Shown here: piece by piece, positions 18,404-27,387 of the stretch | Numbering within the stretch: position 1 is the first letter of the stretch | How the letters are laid out: the number at the start of each line of letters is the position of its first letter | Assembly (NCBI RefSeq): GCF_000282575.1 | Contig: NZ_AKJA01000013.1 | Location: forward strand, 57,701 to 121,700 | Direction: 5' to 3' | Source of the DNA: Herbaspirillum sp. YR522 | GTDB lineage: Bacteria > Pseudomonadota > Gammaproteobacteria > Burkholderiales > Burkholderiaceae_D | Length of the DNA stretch: 64,000 nt | Position numbers and translations under genes: made by a program | Notes under the pieces: model-generated | Told to the model about the DNA's origin: nothing | Databases searched by the model: none | What the model saw: only the letters and a program-made list of their open reading frames with translations

Positions 18404-19564
18404 TTACAGCCTGTGGGTGCGGTCAAGGTGCAGCATGCGCTGCGGCCATTGGGCGCGATGCCCGATCACCAGCACCTTGAACAGCTCGCCCATCTCGGCC
18501 GGCGAGATCAGCTTCTGCACGGCGTTGGCTTGCGGCAGGTATTGCATGCTCTGTTCGGGCGAGGTCCGCAACAGCAGTTCGCCCACGCCGGCGTTGAGCA
18601 GGAACGCCGCCTGGCTGGTATAGGCCAGCACCTCCGCCCCTTGTTCCACCGCCGCCACCGCCATGGCGGTGAAGTCGACGTGCGCCGTCACGTCCTGCAA
18701 GCCGGGAAGATAGAACGGATCGGGGTGCGCGTGATGGCGGTAGTGGCACATCAGGGTGCCCTGGGCGCGCTCGGCCAGATAGTACTCGGCCGCCGGGAAA
18801 CCGTAATCGGGCAGGATCGCCACCGCACCGTCGCCCCGTGTGAGCATCTGCGCCAGCGTGCGCATGAAACCGATGGCCACCGGCGCCACTTCGGTCAGGT
18901 ACCCGTCGGGCAATGCATCGGCCTGTGGAATCTGCGCCACCGGCAGCTCGGCGCTGGCACGATCGGCAAAGCAGAACGCGCCCTGCGCATCGAGCGCCAC
19001 GCCGCGCTCCAGCCACGCCTGGCCAGCCTTGAGCGCCAGCCGCACCGGCATCGCATCGAGCACCTCGTTGCCGATGACTACCCCCGAGAAGCTCTCGGGC
19101 AACGCATCCAGCCACACCACCCTGGACGCGAACCCGCCCAGCGTCTGGCGCTGGCGGTCGCGCAACTGGGCGGAAATTTCCACGATGAAATATTGGTCAG
19201 GCAACTGCCCCCGCGCCTGCAATTCGCGCAGGATATCGGCCGCCAGCTTGCCGGTGCCGGCCCCGAATTCGAGCAGCACATTGGCCACCGACGGGCTGGT
19301 GGCGATCAGTTCTGTCGCTAAATGCGCCAAAGTCGCGCCAAACAGCGGCGAAATTTCTGGCGCGGTTGTAAAATCTCCGTCTTTGCCCAATTTGGCCGCG
19401 CCACCGCTGTAATAGCCCAGTCGCGGCGCATAGAGCACCAGCTCCATATAGCGCTCGAAGGAAATCCAGCCCCCCGCGGCGACAATGTCGTCGGCGACCA
19501 GTTGCTGGAGCGAGTGCGAGGCGGCCAGTGCGTCGGCGCCCGGTTCAGGTAGTTGCAGTTGCAT
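18404..19564 (-). CDS. class I SAM-dependent protein arginine methyltransferase-like (MidA/NDUFAF7 family)
   Basis: 386-residue Methyltransf_28 (former DUF185) protein. The hallmark N-terminus is MELVLYAPRLGYYSGGAAKLGKDGDF, and the SAM-binding motif LLEFGAGTGKLAADIL is intact. Mitochondrial NDUFAF7 methylates an arginine of complex I; the bacterial target is not known. It is divergent from the pteridine reductase gene, with only 24 bases between starts, so the promoters overlap. Confidence 0.9.
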   Translation of the reverse strand: MQLQLPEPGADALAASHSLQQLVADDIVAAGGWISFERYMELVLYAPRLGYYSGGAAKLGKDGDFTTAPEISPLFGATLAHLATELIATSPSVANVLLEFGAGTGKLAADILRELQARGQLPDQYFIVEISAQLRDRQRQTLGGFASRVVWLDALPESFSGVVIGNEVLDAMPVRLALKAGQAWLERGVALDAQGAFCFADRASAELPVAQIPQADALPDGYLTEVAPVAIGFMRTLAQMLTRGDGAVAILPDYGFPAAEYYLAERAQGTLMCHYRHHAHPDPFYLPGLQDVTAHVDFTAMAVAAVEQGAEVLAYTSQAAFLLNAGVGELLLRTSPEQSMQYLPQANAVQKLISPAEMGELFKVLVIGHRAQWPQRMLHLDRTHRL

Positions 19565-19588
19565 GGCCGTATTGTAGAACTCATTTCA

Positions 19589-20389
19589 ATGGAAACCCAA
19601 GCCATCCCGTCTGCCGCCCCGATTTTGCCTGCCGAGACCGGCGTGGCCCTGGTCACGGGCGCGGCGCGCCGCATCGGCCGCCATATCGCGTTGGCGCTGG
19701 CGCGCGCCGGCTGGGACGTGGTCGTGCATTACCACCGCTCGGCCGACCAGGCACAGGCCGTGGTGCGCGAAATCGAAGCGCTGGGCCGGCGCGCGGCCGC
19801 CATCCAGGGCGACCTGTCGGACCAGGCCCGGGTACGGCAGCTGGTACCGGCCGCCGCCGCCGCACTCGGGCCGGTCACCTGCGTGGTCAACAATGCCTCC
19901 CTGTTCGACTACGACGACGCCGCCAGCTTCGGCTGCGAGCGGCTGCTGCAACACATGAGCGCCAATGTCGGCGCCCCGGTGCTGCTGGCGCAGGCACTAT
20001 TCGAGGCCACCCCGCACGGCGCCCAGGCGGTGGTGATCAACCTGCTGGACCAGAAACTGTACAATCCCAACCCCGACTACCTGTCGTACACGCTGTCAAA
20101 GGCCGCGCTGCACAGCGCCACCACGCTGCTGGCCCAGGCCCTGGCGCCCCGGGTGCGGGTGGTGGGGGTGGCGCCGGGCATCACCATGGTGTCGGGCGAC
20201 CAGACCGCCGAGCAGTTCGACGCCGCGCACCAGGTCACGCCCCTGGGCAAGAGCAGCACGCCCGAGGACGTGGCCGCCGCCGTGTGCTACCTGGCCGGCG
20301 CCGGCGCCATTACCGGCACTACCCTGCTGGTCGACGGCGGCCAGCATTTGCTTCCCCTTTCGCGCGACGTCATGTTCGTGGCGAAATAA
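19589..20389 (+). CDS. SDR-family pteridine reductase-like (FolM-type)
   Basis: Short-chain dehydrogenase of 266 residues. The cofactor motif TGAARRIGRHIA has the TGxARR form typical of pteridine reductases and FolM (dihydromonapterin/dihydrofolate reductases). The catalytic YxxxK is in SYTLSKAAL. It stands 19 bases before folB, the dihydroneopterin aldolase, which strongly supports a folate/pterin role. The start is taken at ATG 19589; no clear ribosome site is visible. Confidence 0.85.
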   Translation: METQAIPSAAPILPAETGVALVTGAARRIGRHIALALARAGWDVVVHYHRSADQAQAVVREIEALGRRAAAIQGDLSDQARVRQLVPAAAAALGPVTCVVNNASLFDYDDAASFGCERLLQHMSANVGAPVLLAQALFEATPHGAQAVVINLLDQKLYNPNPDYLSYTLSKAALHSATTLLAQALAPRVRVVGVAPGITMVSGDQTAEQFDAAHQVTPLGKSSTPEDVAAAVCYLAGAGAITGTTLLVDGGQHLLPLSRDVMFVAK

Positions 20390-20408
20390 TCTTCTTTTTC
20401 TTCTGATC

Positions 20409-20804
20409 ATGCTCGCTCTGTCCCATCCTTCCCTGCAAGATTGCCGCCGCCTGTTCCTGCGCAACTACGAAGTCCTCATCAACATCGGCGTGCACGAATT
20501 CGAGAAGAAGGGCGAGCAGCGCATCCTGATCAATGTCGACCTGTTCATCCCGCTGGCCGAATCGACCCCCAAGGCCGACCTGCTGGAAGAAGTGGTGGAC
20601 TACGACTTCATCCGCTCCACCATCGCCCGTCGCATGGCGCAAGGCCACATCCACCTGCAGGAAACCCTGTGCGACGACGTGGTCGCGGCCATGCTGGCGC
20701 ATCCCAAGGTGCGCGCGGCCCGCGTTTCGACCGAAAAGCCCGATGTCTACCCCGACTGCGATGCAGTCGGCGTGGAAGTCTTCCGCATCAAGCAGGGCAA
20801 CTGA
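20409..20804 (+). CDS. folB: dihydroneopterin aldolase
   Basis: FolB converts 7,8-dihydroneopterin to 6-hydroxymethyl-dihydropterin and glycolaldehyde in folate synthesis. The 131 residues show the family features: INIGVHEFEKKGEQRI, the VVDYDFIRSTI stretch and the conserved TEKPDVYPDCDAVGVEV at the end. It lies between the pteridine reductase gene and ttcA in one operon. Confidence 0.94.
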   Translation: MLALSHPSLQDCRRLFLRNYEVLINIGVHEFEKKGEQRILINVDLFIPLAESTPKADLLEEVVDYDFIRSTIARRMAQGHIHLQETLCDDVVAAMLAHPKVRAARVSTEKPDVYPDCDAVGVEVFRIKQGN

Positions 20805-20825
20805 ATCCACGTTGGGAAAAACATC

Positions 20826-21803
20826 ATGAACGACCGTCTCCATCCCGCCGCCGAGGCCGCCACCGACAGCCCGGCCACCGCCACCGAAGCCACCGGCGTG
20901 CGCCGCGCCGAAAAGATCGCCTACGAGAACAACAAGCTGCACAAGCGCCTGTGTCGCCAGGTCGGCCAGGCCATCGGCGACTTCAACATGATCGAGCAAG
21001 GCGACCGCGTGATGGTTTGCCTCTCCGGCGGCAAGGACAGCTATGCACTGCTCGACATCCTGCTGACGCTGCGCGAGCGCGCACCGATCGACTTCGACAT
21101 CGTTGCCGTCAACCTCGACCAGAAACAGCCGAATTTCCCGGCCGACGTCTTGCCGGCCTACCTCGAGCGCCTGGGCGTGCCCTATCACATCGAGAACCAG
21201 GACACCTACAGCATCGTCAAGCGCGTGGTCCCGGAAGGCAAGACCACCTGCGCCCTGTGCTCGCGCCTGCGGCGCGGCATCCTGTACCGGGTGGCCACCG
21301 AGCTGGGCGCCACCAAGGTAGCGCTGGGCCATCATCGCGACGACATCCTCGAGACCTTCTTCCTCAACATGTTCTTCGGCGCCAAGATCAAGGGCATGCC
21401 ACCCAAGCTGCAGTCCGACGACGGCCGCCAGATCGTGATCCGGCCACTGGCCTATGTGAAGGAATCCGACCTGATCCGCTATGCCGAGATCAAGCAGTTC
21501 CCGATCATCCCCTGCGACCTGTGCGGCAGCCAGGAAAACCTGCAACGCAAGCAGATCAAGGGCCTGATGCGCGAATGGGAAAAGAAATTCCCGGGCCGGG
21601 TCGACAATATCTTCTCGGCGCTGTCGACCGTGGTGCCTTCGCACCTGATGGACCGCGACCTGTTCGGCTTTGCCGGCCTGCAGGCCAGCGGCCAGCCCGA
21701 CGCCAACGGCGACATCGCGTTCGACGAAGAACCGTGCGCCACCGGGGGCGGCGTCGGTGCCGACTTCGCCACGCAAGTGATCTCGCTGTTGCCCGCCGAC
21801 TAG
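20826..21803 (+). CDS. ttcA: tRNA 2-thiocytidine biosynthesis protein TtcA
   Basis: ATP-dependent enzyme that thiolates cytidine 32 in certain tRNAs. The 325 residues contain the PP-loop [11 protein letters not shown], the CxxC pair (CALC and CDLC) that binds the Fe-S cluster, and the [15 protein letters not shown] motif. The length is normal, with an extended Ala/Thr-rich N-terminus. Last gene of the operon, 21 bases after folB. Confidence 0.96.
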   Translation: MNDRLHPAAEAATDSPATATEATGVRRAEKIAYENNKLHKRLCRQVGQAIGDFNMIEQGDRVMVCLSGGKDSYALLDILLTLRERAPIDFDIVAVNLDQKQPNFPADVLPAYLERLGVPYHIENQDTYSIVKRVVPEGKTTCALCSRLRRGILYRVATELGATKVALGHHRDDILETFFLNMFFGAKIKGMPPKLQSDDGRQIVIRPLAYVKESDLIRYAEIKQFPIIPCDLCGSQENLQRKQIKGLMREWEKKFPGRVDNIFSALSTVVPSHLMDRDLFGFAGLQASGQPDANGDIAFDEEPCATGGGVGADFATQVISLLPAD

Positions 21804-22201
21804 CGCGTCACGTTCCTCCCAAAAAAGCACGATACACAACGTCTCATCGCGCAAACCGGCAGCGTCAAGCCTCCGGTTTGCCGATGCCGCGCCGGGCAAA
21901 CGTAAATTGTTGTACAGGCCCCGCATATTCATCGAGATTAGACGAGAAATACCCTCCTGATCCTCGCTTGAAGCCCCTTTCCCCCATGGTCTAATCTGGC
22001 CATCACTGCAGCTGCGCCACAGGCGTCGTTGCGAGGGAAAACACCCATAACCATGTAGTCGTGGTTTCGCAGGGAAACGTGGTCCCGACACGAAAAATAC
22101 CGGGAGGCTGGCAACCGGCAAGGTTCGCTATCCGCGTGGATCCCATATTCGCGTCTCTGCACCCCGAACGACTCTCTGCAATACGTGTATGAGGCTGCCT
22201 G
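21804..22201. other. intergenic region between ttcA and CDP-glucose dehydratase
   Basis: About 400 bases without a gene. A hairpin with nine-base arms (GCAAACCGG 21851-21859, CCGGTTTGC 21873-21881) follows ttcA but lacks a T-run, so it may be a weak terminator. The promoter for the next gene should lie in the second half; a poor candidate is TTGAAG-N18-TAATCT near 21968. Confidence 0.4.
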
Positions 22202-23278
22202 ATGGCAAATTTTTGGCGAGACAAGCGTGTTTTCATCACCGGGCATACCGGCTTCAAGGGAAGCTGGCTGACGCTCTGGCTGCATATGCTCGGCGCCAAG
22301 GTGAGCGGCTTTTCGTTGCCGGCCCCGACCAATCCCAGCCTGTTCCACCTGGCGCGCCTGCAGGGCTGCGCGCACACCACCACCGGCGACGTACGCGACC
22401 TGCTGCACGTGAGCGAGACGATGGCCGCATTCCAGCCCGATGTCGTCATCCACATGGCGGCCCAGCCGCTGGCCAGTGAAGCCTATGCCTCCCCGGTCGA
22501 CACCTATGCCGTCAATGTGATGGGCACCGCACACGTGCTGGAGGCCGTGCGCAACACGCCCAGCGTGCGTGCGGTGGTGGTGGTCACCAGCGACAAGTGC
22601 TACGAGAACCGCGAGTGGCTGTGGGGCTACCGCGAGGACGATCCGATGGGCGGCCACGATCCCTACAGCAGCAGCAAGGGCGCGGCCGAACTGGTGACCT
22701 CGGCCTACCGGCGTTCGTTCTTCGCCGCCAATCCCGACAATCCGGTGGGCGTAGCCAGCGTACGCGCCGGTAACGTCATCGGCGGCGGCGATTTCGCCGC
22801 GGACCGCCTGATTCCCGATTTCATCCGCGCCCGCGAACGGGAAGAACCGGTCAGCATCCGCAACCCGCATGCGGTGCGCCCGTGGCAATTCGTGCTCGAA
22901 CCGTTGTCGGGTTACCTGCAGATCGCGCAACTGCTGTTCGAGAACGGCACCCAATATGCCGAAGGCTGGAACTTCGGCCCGTCCGACACCGACCTGCAGA
23001 CGGTCAGCCAGTTGTGCGCCACGTTCAACCATTCGCTGCAGAAGAACGACGTGGCGCCGGTCGAGGTATGCCTGGAACCGCAAGGCAATGCGCCGCGCGA
23101 AGCGGCCTTCCTGCGCCTGGACATCTCCAAGGCCCGCCAGCGCCTGGACTGGGTGCCCAAGATGGAGCTCTACACCGCGCTCGAACTGACCGCGCAGTGG
23201 TATAGCGGCTACCTCAACAATGAAGATCTGCGCGCATTGTCAGAGAACCAGATCGCTTTCTACCAGAGTCTGACATAA
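22202..23278 (+). CDS. rfbG: CDP-glucose 4,6-dehydratase
   Basis: Extended SDR enzyme that converts CDP-glucose to CDP-4-keto-6-deoxyglucose, the first step to dideoxyhexoses. Signatures: GHTGFKGSWLTLWLHMLG at the NAD-binding start (typical of this subgroup), the catalytic Tyr-Lys in DPYSSSKGAAELV, and RAGNVIGGGDFAADRLIPD. The length of 358 is normal. The usual partners (rfbF, rfbH, rfbE) are not in this window; galE follows directly. Confidence 0.92.
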   Translation: MANFWRDKRVFITGHTGFKGSWLTLWLHMLGAKVSGFSLPAPTNPSLFHLARLQGCAHTTTGDVRDLLHVSETMAAFQPDVVIHMAAQPLASEAYASPVDTYAVNVMGTAHVLEAVRNTPSVRAVVVVTSDKCYENREWLWGYREDDPMGGHDPYSSSKGAAELVTSAYRRSFFAANPDNPVGVASVRAGNVIGGGDFAADRLIPDFIRAREREEPVSIRNPHAVRPWQFVLEPLSGYLQIAQLLFENGTQYAEGWNFGPSDTDLQTVSQLCATFNHSLQKNDVAPVEVCLEPQGNAPREAAFLRLDISKARQRLDWVPKMELYTALELTAQWYSGYLNNEDLRALSENQIAFYQSLT

Positions 23279-23309
23279 TCGCCGCATCTCGAATCTGGCG
23301 GATCGCACC

Positions 23310-24320
23310 ATGAATATTCTCGTTACCGGCGGCGCCGGCTACATCGGTTCCCATACCTGCGTGGAGCTGCTCAAGGCAGGCCACGAGGTGGTGGTGTTCG
23401 ATAACTTCTCCAACAGCAGCCCCGAGTCGGTGGCGCGGGTACAGCAGATCAGCGGCCAGTCGGTCTCGCTGGTCAAGGGCGACATCCGCAATCGCGAACA
23501 ACTCGAAAGTGTGCTGCGCGAATTCAAGTGCGAAGCGGTGATCCACTTTGCCGGGCTCAAGGCCGTCGGCGAGTCGGTCGAACAACCGCTGATGTACTAC
23601 GACAATAACGTGGTCGGCACCGTGCGCCTGCTCGAAGCCATGCAGGCCACCGGCGTCAAGACCATCGTCTTCAGCTCGTCGGCCACGGTCTATGGCGATC
23701 CGCAATACCTGCCGCTGGACGAGGCGCACTCGCTGTCGGCCAGCAATCCCTACGGTCGCAGCAAGATCGTCATCGAGGACATGCTGCGCGACTACCACCG
23801 CGCCCACCCCGACTGGAAGATCGCGCTGCTGCGCTACTTCAACCCGGTCGGCGCGCACGACAGCGGCCTGATCGGCGAGGACCCGGGCGGCATTCCCAAC
23901 AACCTCATGCCGTATGTGGCGCAGGTGGCCATCGGGCGCCGCGAGAAGCTCTCGATCTGGGGCGGCGACTACCCTACGCCGGACGGCACCGGGGTACGCG
24001 ATTTCATCCACGTCGTCGACCTGGCCATGGGCCACCTGGCCGCGCTGGAAAACCTGACCGAGCCACAGTGCTTTGCGGTCAACCTGGGCACCGGCATCGG
24101 CTACAGCGTGCTGGACGTGGTCAAGGCCTACGAGAAAGCATCCGGCAAGCCGGTGCCCTACATCATTGCCGGGCGTCGCCCGGGCGACATCGCATCGTGC
24201 TATGCCGATCCGGCCGAGGCGCGACGCAAGCTGGGTTGGCAAGCCAAGCTGGGACTGGACGCCATGTGCGCCGATTCGTGGCGCTGGCAGCAGATGAACC
24301 CGAACGGCTTCAAGCCGTGA
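23310..24320 (+). CDS. galE: UDP-glucose 4-epimerase
   Basis: Interconverts UDP-glucose and UDP-galactose (or their N-acetyl forms). The 336 residues show the NAD motif GGAGYIGSHTCVELL, the catalytic Ser/Tyr/Lys (FSSSATVYG, NPYGRSKIVIED) and the C-terminal GRRPGDIASCYADP. It follows the CDP-glucose dehydratase by 31 bases and ends at a terminator. It feeds surface sugar synthesis alongside the neighbouring operon. Confidence 0.95.
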   Translation: MNILVTGGAGYIGSHTCVELLKAGHEVVVFDNFSNSSPESVARVQQISGQSVSLVKGDIRNREQLESVLREFKCEAVIHFAGLKAVGESVEQPLMYYDNNVVGTVRLLEAMQATGVKTIVFSSSATVYGDPQYLPLDEAHSLSASNPYGRSKIVIEDMLRDYHRAHPDWKIALLRYFNPVGAHDSGLIGEDPGGIPNNLMPYVAQVAIGRREKLSIWGGDYPTPDGTGVRDFIHVVDLAMGHLAALENLTEPQCFAVNLGTGIGYSVLDVVKAYEKASGKPVPYIIAGRRPGDIASCYADPAEARRKLGWQAKLGLDAMCADSWRWQQMNPNGFKP

Positions 24321-24334
24321 AGCATTCGACGCCA

Positions 24335-24364
24335 GCCGGCTCGTGTCGAGCCGGCGGCATTTTC
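24335..24364 (+). terminator. galE terminator
   Basis: A perfect nine-base-pair hairpin (GCCGGCTCG / CGAGCCGGC, 24335-24355) is followed by GGCATTTTC. It lies 15 bases after the galE stop, facing the end of the minus-strand operon. Confidence 0.75.
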
Positions 24365-24411
24365 GTCACCCACGAAAACACCGCGCCGACGGCCCCGACA
24401 TTGGTCGCGTC

Positions 24412-25557
24412 TCAGTCGTCGTCCAGGCTATAGGGGTCGAGCACCCGCGCGTCCACCCCCAGTCGGCGCGCAGCCTTGACCATGCTGAAGCGGGTGATCA
24501 CCGGGCGCGGCGTGACGACGATGGTGCCGGCGAACTGCACCAGCAGATCCGAAGGCTGGATCACGGCATCCCCCAGCATGGCGCCGGCACGCTCACGGTC
24601 ATACGGCACGATACGCCCGCTGTCGATGCGCTGCGCCAGTTCGGCGTTGGCCGCCACCGCCAGTAGCAGGTCGGTGCCGGCCCCCCAGGCAGCGACCTGC
24701 GCGCTTTCCGATGCCGCCAGCAGGCTTTGCGTGAGCGCGCCCCGCAGCCCGTCACGATAGCCGAGGAAGGTGCGGGTGGCCTCGCGGGCGTCCCTGCGAC
24801 CATCGCGCGAGAGCAGCACCTGCGCGCGCGGCACGAACTCGAACTGGCTCACCTCCTGGCGCACCACCGTCCAGCCACACGAGGCGGCCAATGCCGCCAA
24901 CCGGTCGGCGGTAAAATAATGCAGGTGCTGCGGGCAGATCTGGTTGCTGCCGGTCAGGATCTCCTTGTTGATCAGCGCGTGATCCGGCGTTTCGAGATAC
25001 AGGTAGGAACCCGGTCCGGCATGCCGGTACAGGCCGCGCAACAACCGGCGCGGATCAGGAATATGCTCCAGCACATGGCAGCAGAATGCCAGGTCGAAAT
25101 GGCGTTCGACCTGCGCATGTTCATCCAGCTGCCCCAGGTTGCGATGCTCGGTGGTGATGCCGGCCACCGGCAAGGGCACGAAATCGTAGCCGACCAGGGC
25201 CTGCGGCGGCACCCCGAAATCGTCCCTCAATGCGCCCAGCACATAGCCCTGGCCATAACCGAAGTCGGCAATCAGCGGCGTCGGGCGCTGCATCACCTCG
25301 GCCAGCGCATCGCGCGCAAATTCGATCATCTCGACATACGGGCGATTGCCGCCCGGGCCCCAGATCTCTTCGTCCAGGGGACGGGCATACAGCTGCCGGA
25401 TCAGTTCGTCGTCGACCATGCGCAGGTCGACCATGGTGTGACCGCAGGTCTGGCAACCGAGCACCGTGTGCTCCCGCAGCACTTCCTCGAGGAAGAAGGG
25501 CACGCTACCCAGGGTATCGAAATTGGAGCCGCCACACAGCGGGCATGTCAGGTTCAT
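24412..25557 (-). CDS. class I SAM methyltransferase with zinc-binding N-terminus (sugar C-methyltransferase-like)
   Basis: 381 residues with three-part architecture. An N-terminal zinc ribbon (CPLCGG ... CQTCGH, residues 5-38) leads to a SAM-binding domain (IADFGYGQGYVLGAL, then CHVLEHIPDPRRLL). A C-terminal Rossmann-like domain holds VAAWGAGTDLLLAVA. This layout is that of NovU/TylC3-type sugar C-methyltransferases. Last gene of the 19-gene operon; its start overlaps the KAS III stop as ATGA. A paralogue lies at 32543-33730. The substrate is inferred, not shown. Confidence 0.82.
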   Translation of the reverse strand: MNLTCPLCGGSNFDTLGSVPFFLEEVLREHTVLGCQTCGHTMVDLRMVDDELIRQLYARPLDEEIWGPGGNRPYVEMIEFARDALAEVMQRPTPLIADFGYGQGYVLGALRDDFGVPPQALVGYDFVPLPVAGITTEHRNLGQLDEHAQVERHFDLAFCCHVLEHIPDPRRLLRGLYRHAGPGSYLYLETPDHALINKEILTGSNQICPQHLHYFTADRLAALAASCGWTVVRQEVSQFEFVPRAQVLLSRDGRRDAREATRTFLGYRDGLRGALTQSLLAASESAQVAAWGAGTDLLLAVAANAELAQRIDSGRIVPYDRERAGAMLGDAVIQPSDLLVQFAGTIVVTPRPVITRFSMVKAARRLGVDARVLDPYSLDDD

Positions 25558-26639
25558 GGGGCACTCCCGGGTTGCGGGTCATCAGGGGTGGCGACCTCGA
25601 TCTTGCGGCAATATTGCAGTGCCTCGCTGCGCCAGACCGCCGACGCCCAGCGCCAGCCGACCCCGAAGCCGCTCATCAGCAACTGCACCGGACGGCTCGC
25701 CGCCGTCAGCGGCTCGGCCAGCGCCGACGCCATGGCCAGCGGGATCGAGGCCGAACTGGTATTGCCGAACCCGGCCAGCGCCAGCACCATCTGCTGCGGC
25801 GTGAAACCGCTCTTGTTGGCCAGGTGCCGGATCATCGATTCGTTGGCCTGGTGCAGGATCAGGTGATCGACCTCGTCCGCGCTCCATCCCACCAGCGCCA
25901 GCGCCGCGGCGATGTTTTTGGGCACCTGGCGCAGCGTGAAGGCGAATACCTGCGGCCCATCCATGAAGATGCTGCCGAAGCGGGCCTGCCCGGGCAGGCG
26001 CTTGCGCGCAGCACCGTCGAGCACGTTGAGGTAGGGAGCGCCGCTGCCATCGACACCGGGGATGACGCCGATGAAGATGTCGTCGCCGGCGCCGCCCTCG
26101 AGCGCGATGGCCGCCACCGCATCGCCGAACAGGGGACGGGTGTTGCGATCGCCCTCGGCGACGAACTGGCTGGTGGTGTCGCCCACGATCAGCAAGGCGC
26201 GCTGGCCATTGCTGCCGGCCAGCAGGCTGGCGGCGGTCCAGAGCCCGTCGACGAAACCGGAGCAACCGCTATTGATGTCGAGCGTGCCGCAGTGGTTGCG
26301 CAAACCCAGGCGGTGCTGCAGCAGCGGCGCATTGCCGGGCAAGGGATGGTCCGGCGTCTGTGTCACCACCACCAGCAGGTCGACGCTCTCGGGCGTCCAG
26401 CCCAGGCCATCCAGCAGTTCACGCGCGGCCGCCTGGCCCAGGTCGCATGCGGTCACGCCCGGGGGCGCCAGGTGCCGGGTGCGAATGCCGGTGGCCGCTG
26501 CGATCTTGTCGGCCATGTCGCGGCCCAGGCTGGCGGCCAGGGCATCGGTGTCCTCGCTGTTGGCGGGCACCGCCGCGACCACGCCGCGCAGGTTGATCCC
26601 CGCCAGCCTGCTGTGCAGCATGGGCTTGGACTCAGGCAT
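25554..26639 (-). CDS. 3-oxoacyl-ACP synthase III family protein (second copy)
   Basis: FabH-fold condensing enzyme of 361 residues. The Cys-His-Asn triad is intact: Cys in DINSGCSGFVDG, His in ILHQANESM and Asn in GFGNTSSASIP. KAS III enzymes join an acyl-CoA or acyl-ACP starter to malonyl-ACP. It overlaps the SDR gene upstream by eight bases, and the second ATG at 26621 is an alternative start. With the adjoining SDR, AMP-ligase and ACP it forms a self-contained acyl-building set. Confidence 0.88.
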   Translation of the reverse strand: MPESKPMLHSRLAGINLRGVVAAVPANSEDTDALAASLGRDMADKIAAATGIRTRHLAPPGVTACDLGQAAARELLDGLGWTPESVDLLVVVTQTPDHPLPGNAPLLQHRLGLRNHCGTLDINSGCSGFVDGLWTAASLLAGSNGQRALLIVGDTTSQFVAEGDRNTRPLFGDAVAAIALEGGAGDDIFIGVIPGVDGSGAPYLNVLDGAARKRLPGQARFGSIFMDGPQVFAFTLRQVPKNIAAALALVGWSADEVDHLILHQANESMIRHLANKSGFTPQQMVLALAGFGNTSSASIPLAMASALAEPLTAASRPVQLLMSGFGVGWRWASAVWRSEALQYCRKIEVATPDDPQPGSAP

Positions 26640-27387
26640 TGATGCCGCCGTCGATGGTGATGATCTGGCCGCTGATGAAGCCCGCCTCGGGCGACAGCAG
26701 GAAGCGCAGCATCGGTACCACGTCGTCGACATGTCCCAGGCGGCCCAATGGCGTACGGCGCACGATCTGCTGGCGCCGCTCGGGTTGCAGCGAAGACGAC
26801 ATCTCGGTCTCGAGATAACCGGGCGCCACCGAATTGACGGTGATGTTGCGACGTCCCACCTCGCGCGCCAGCGAGCGGGTAAAGCCGTCCAGCCCGGCCT
26901 TGGTCGCGGCGTAGGCCGACAGGCCGTTGTAGCCGTGGCTGCCGATGATGGAACTGATGTTGATGATGCGTCCCGCGCCTTCGTGGCGCAGCATGCGCTT
27001 GAGGCAGGCGCGCGCCATTTCGATGGCACCGATCAAGTTGATATCCATCATGCGGCGAATCTCGACGCTGGGCAGCGTGGCCAGCACGCCGTCGCAGGCC
27101 ACGCCGGCATTGTTGACCACCCCGTAGGGGCGCTTGACACCGGCGTCGGCGCAGGCCTGCGTGACGAAGCCGGCAATGGCGTCGATGTCGGACACGTCCA
27201 GCTGGTAATACCGCAGGCGCTTTCCCGCGGTCGCGGCCAGCGCTTCCAGGCCCGGCCCCTGCTCGCTGCTGCGTGCGCAGGTGGCCACGGCATACCCTGC
27301 ATCGAGCAGGGATGCGGTCAGGGCCAGGCCCAGGCCCTTGCTTGCGCCGGTCACGATGACCAGATGCGGCTGTTCAGACGCTGCCAT
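26632..27387 (-). CDS. SDR-family 3-oxoacyl-ACP reductase-like (FabG-type)
   Basis: 251-residue classical SDR. The cofactor site is TGASKGLGLALT, the catalytic Ser is in INISSIIGSHG, and YxxxK is in AYAATKAGLDGF. The C-terminus GQIITIDGGINA is typical of FabG. AGGAAG precedes the ATG. It lies between AMP-ligase and KAS III genes with overlaps on both sides, so it probably reduces the 3-ketoacyl-ACP they make. Confidence 0.88.
   Translation of the reverse strand: MAASEQPHLVIVTGASKGLGLALTASLLDAGYAVATCARSSEQGPGLEALAATAGKRLRYYQLDVSDIDAIAGFVTQACADAGVKRPYGVVNNAGVACDGVLATLPSVEIRRMMDINLIGAIEMARACLKRMLRHEGAGRIINISSIIGSHGYNGLSAYAATKAGLDGFTRSLAREVGRRNITVNSVAPGYLETEMSSSLQPERRQQIVRRTPLGRLGHVDDVVPMLRFLLSPEAGFISGQIITIDGGINA

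Noticed and set aside
21840..21885. Resemblance to part of a c-di-GMP-I (GEMM) riboswitch after ttcA
   Set aside because: A short CAAGCCTCCGG match exists, but the GNRA-capped stem and the second paired arm are missing.
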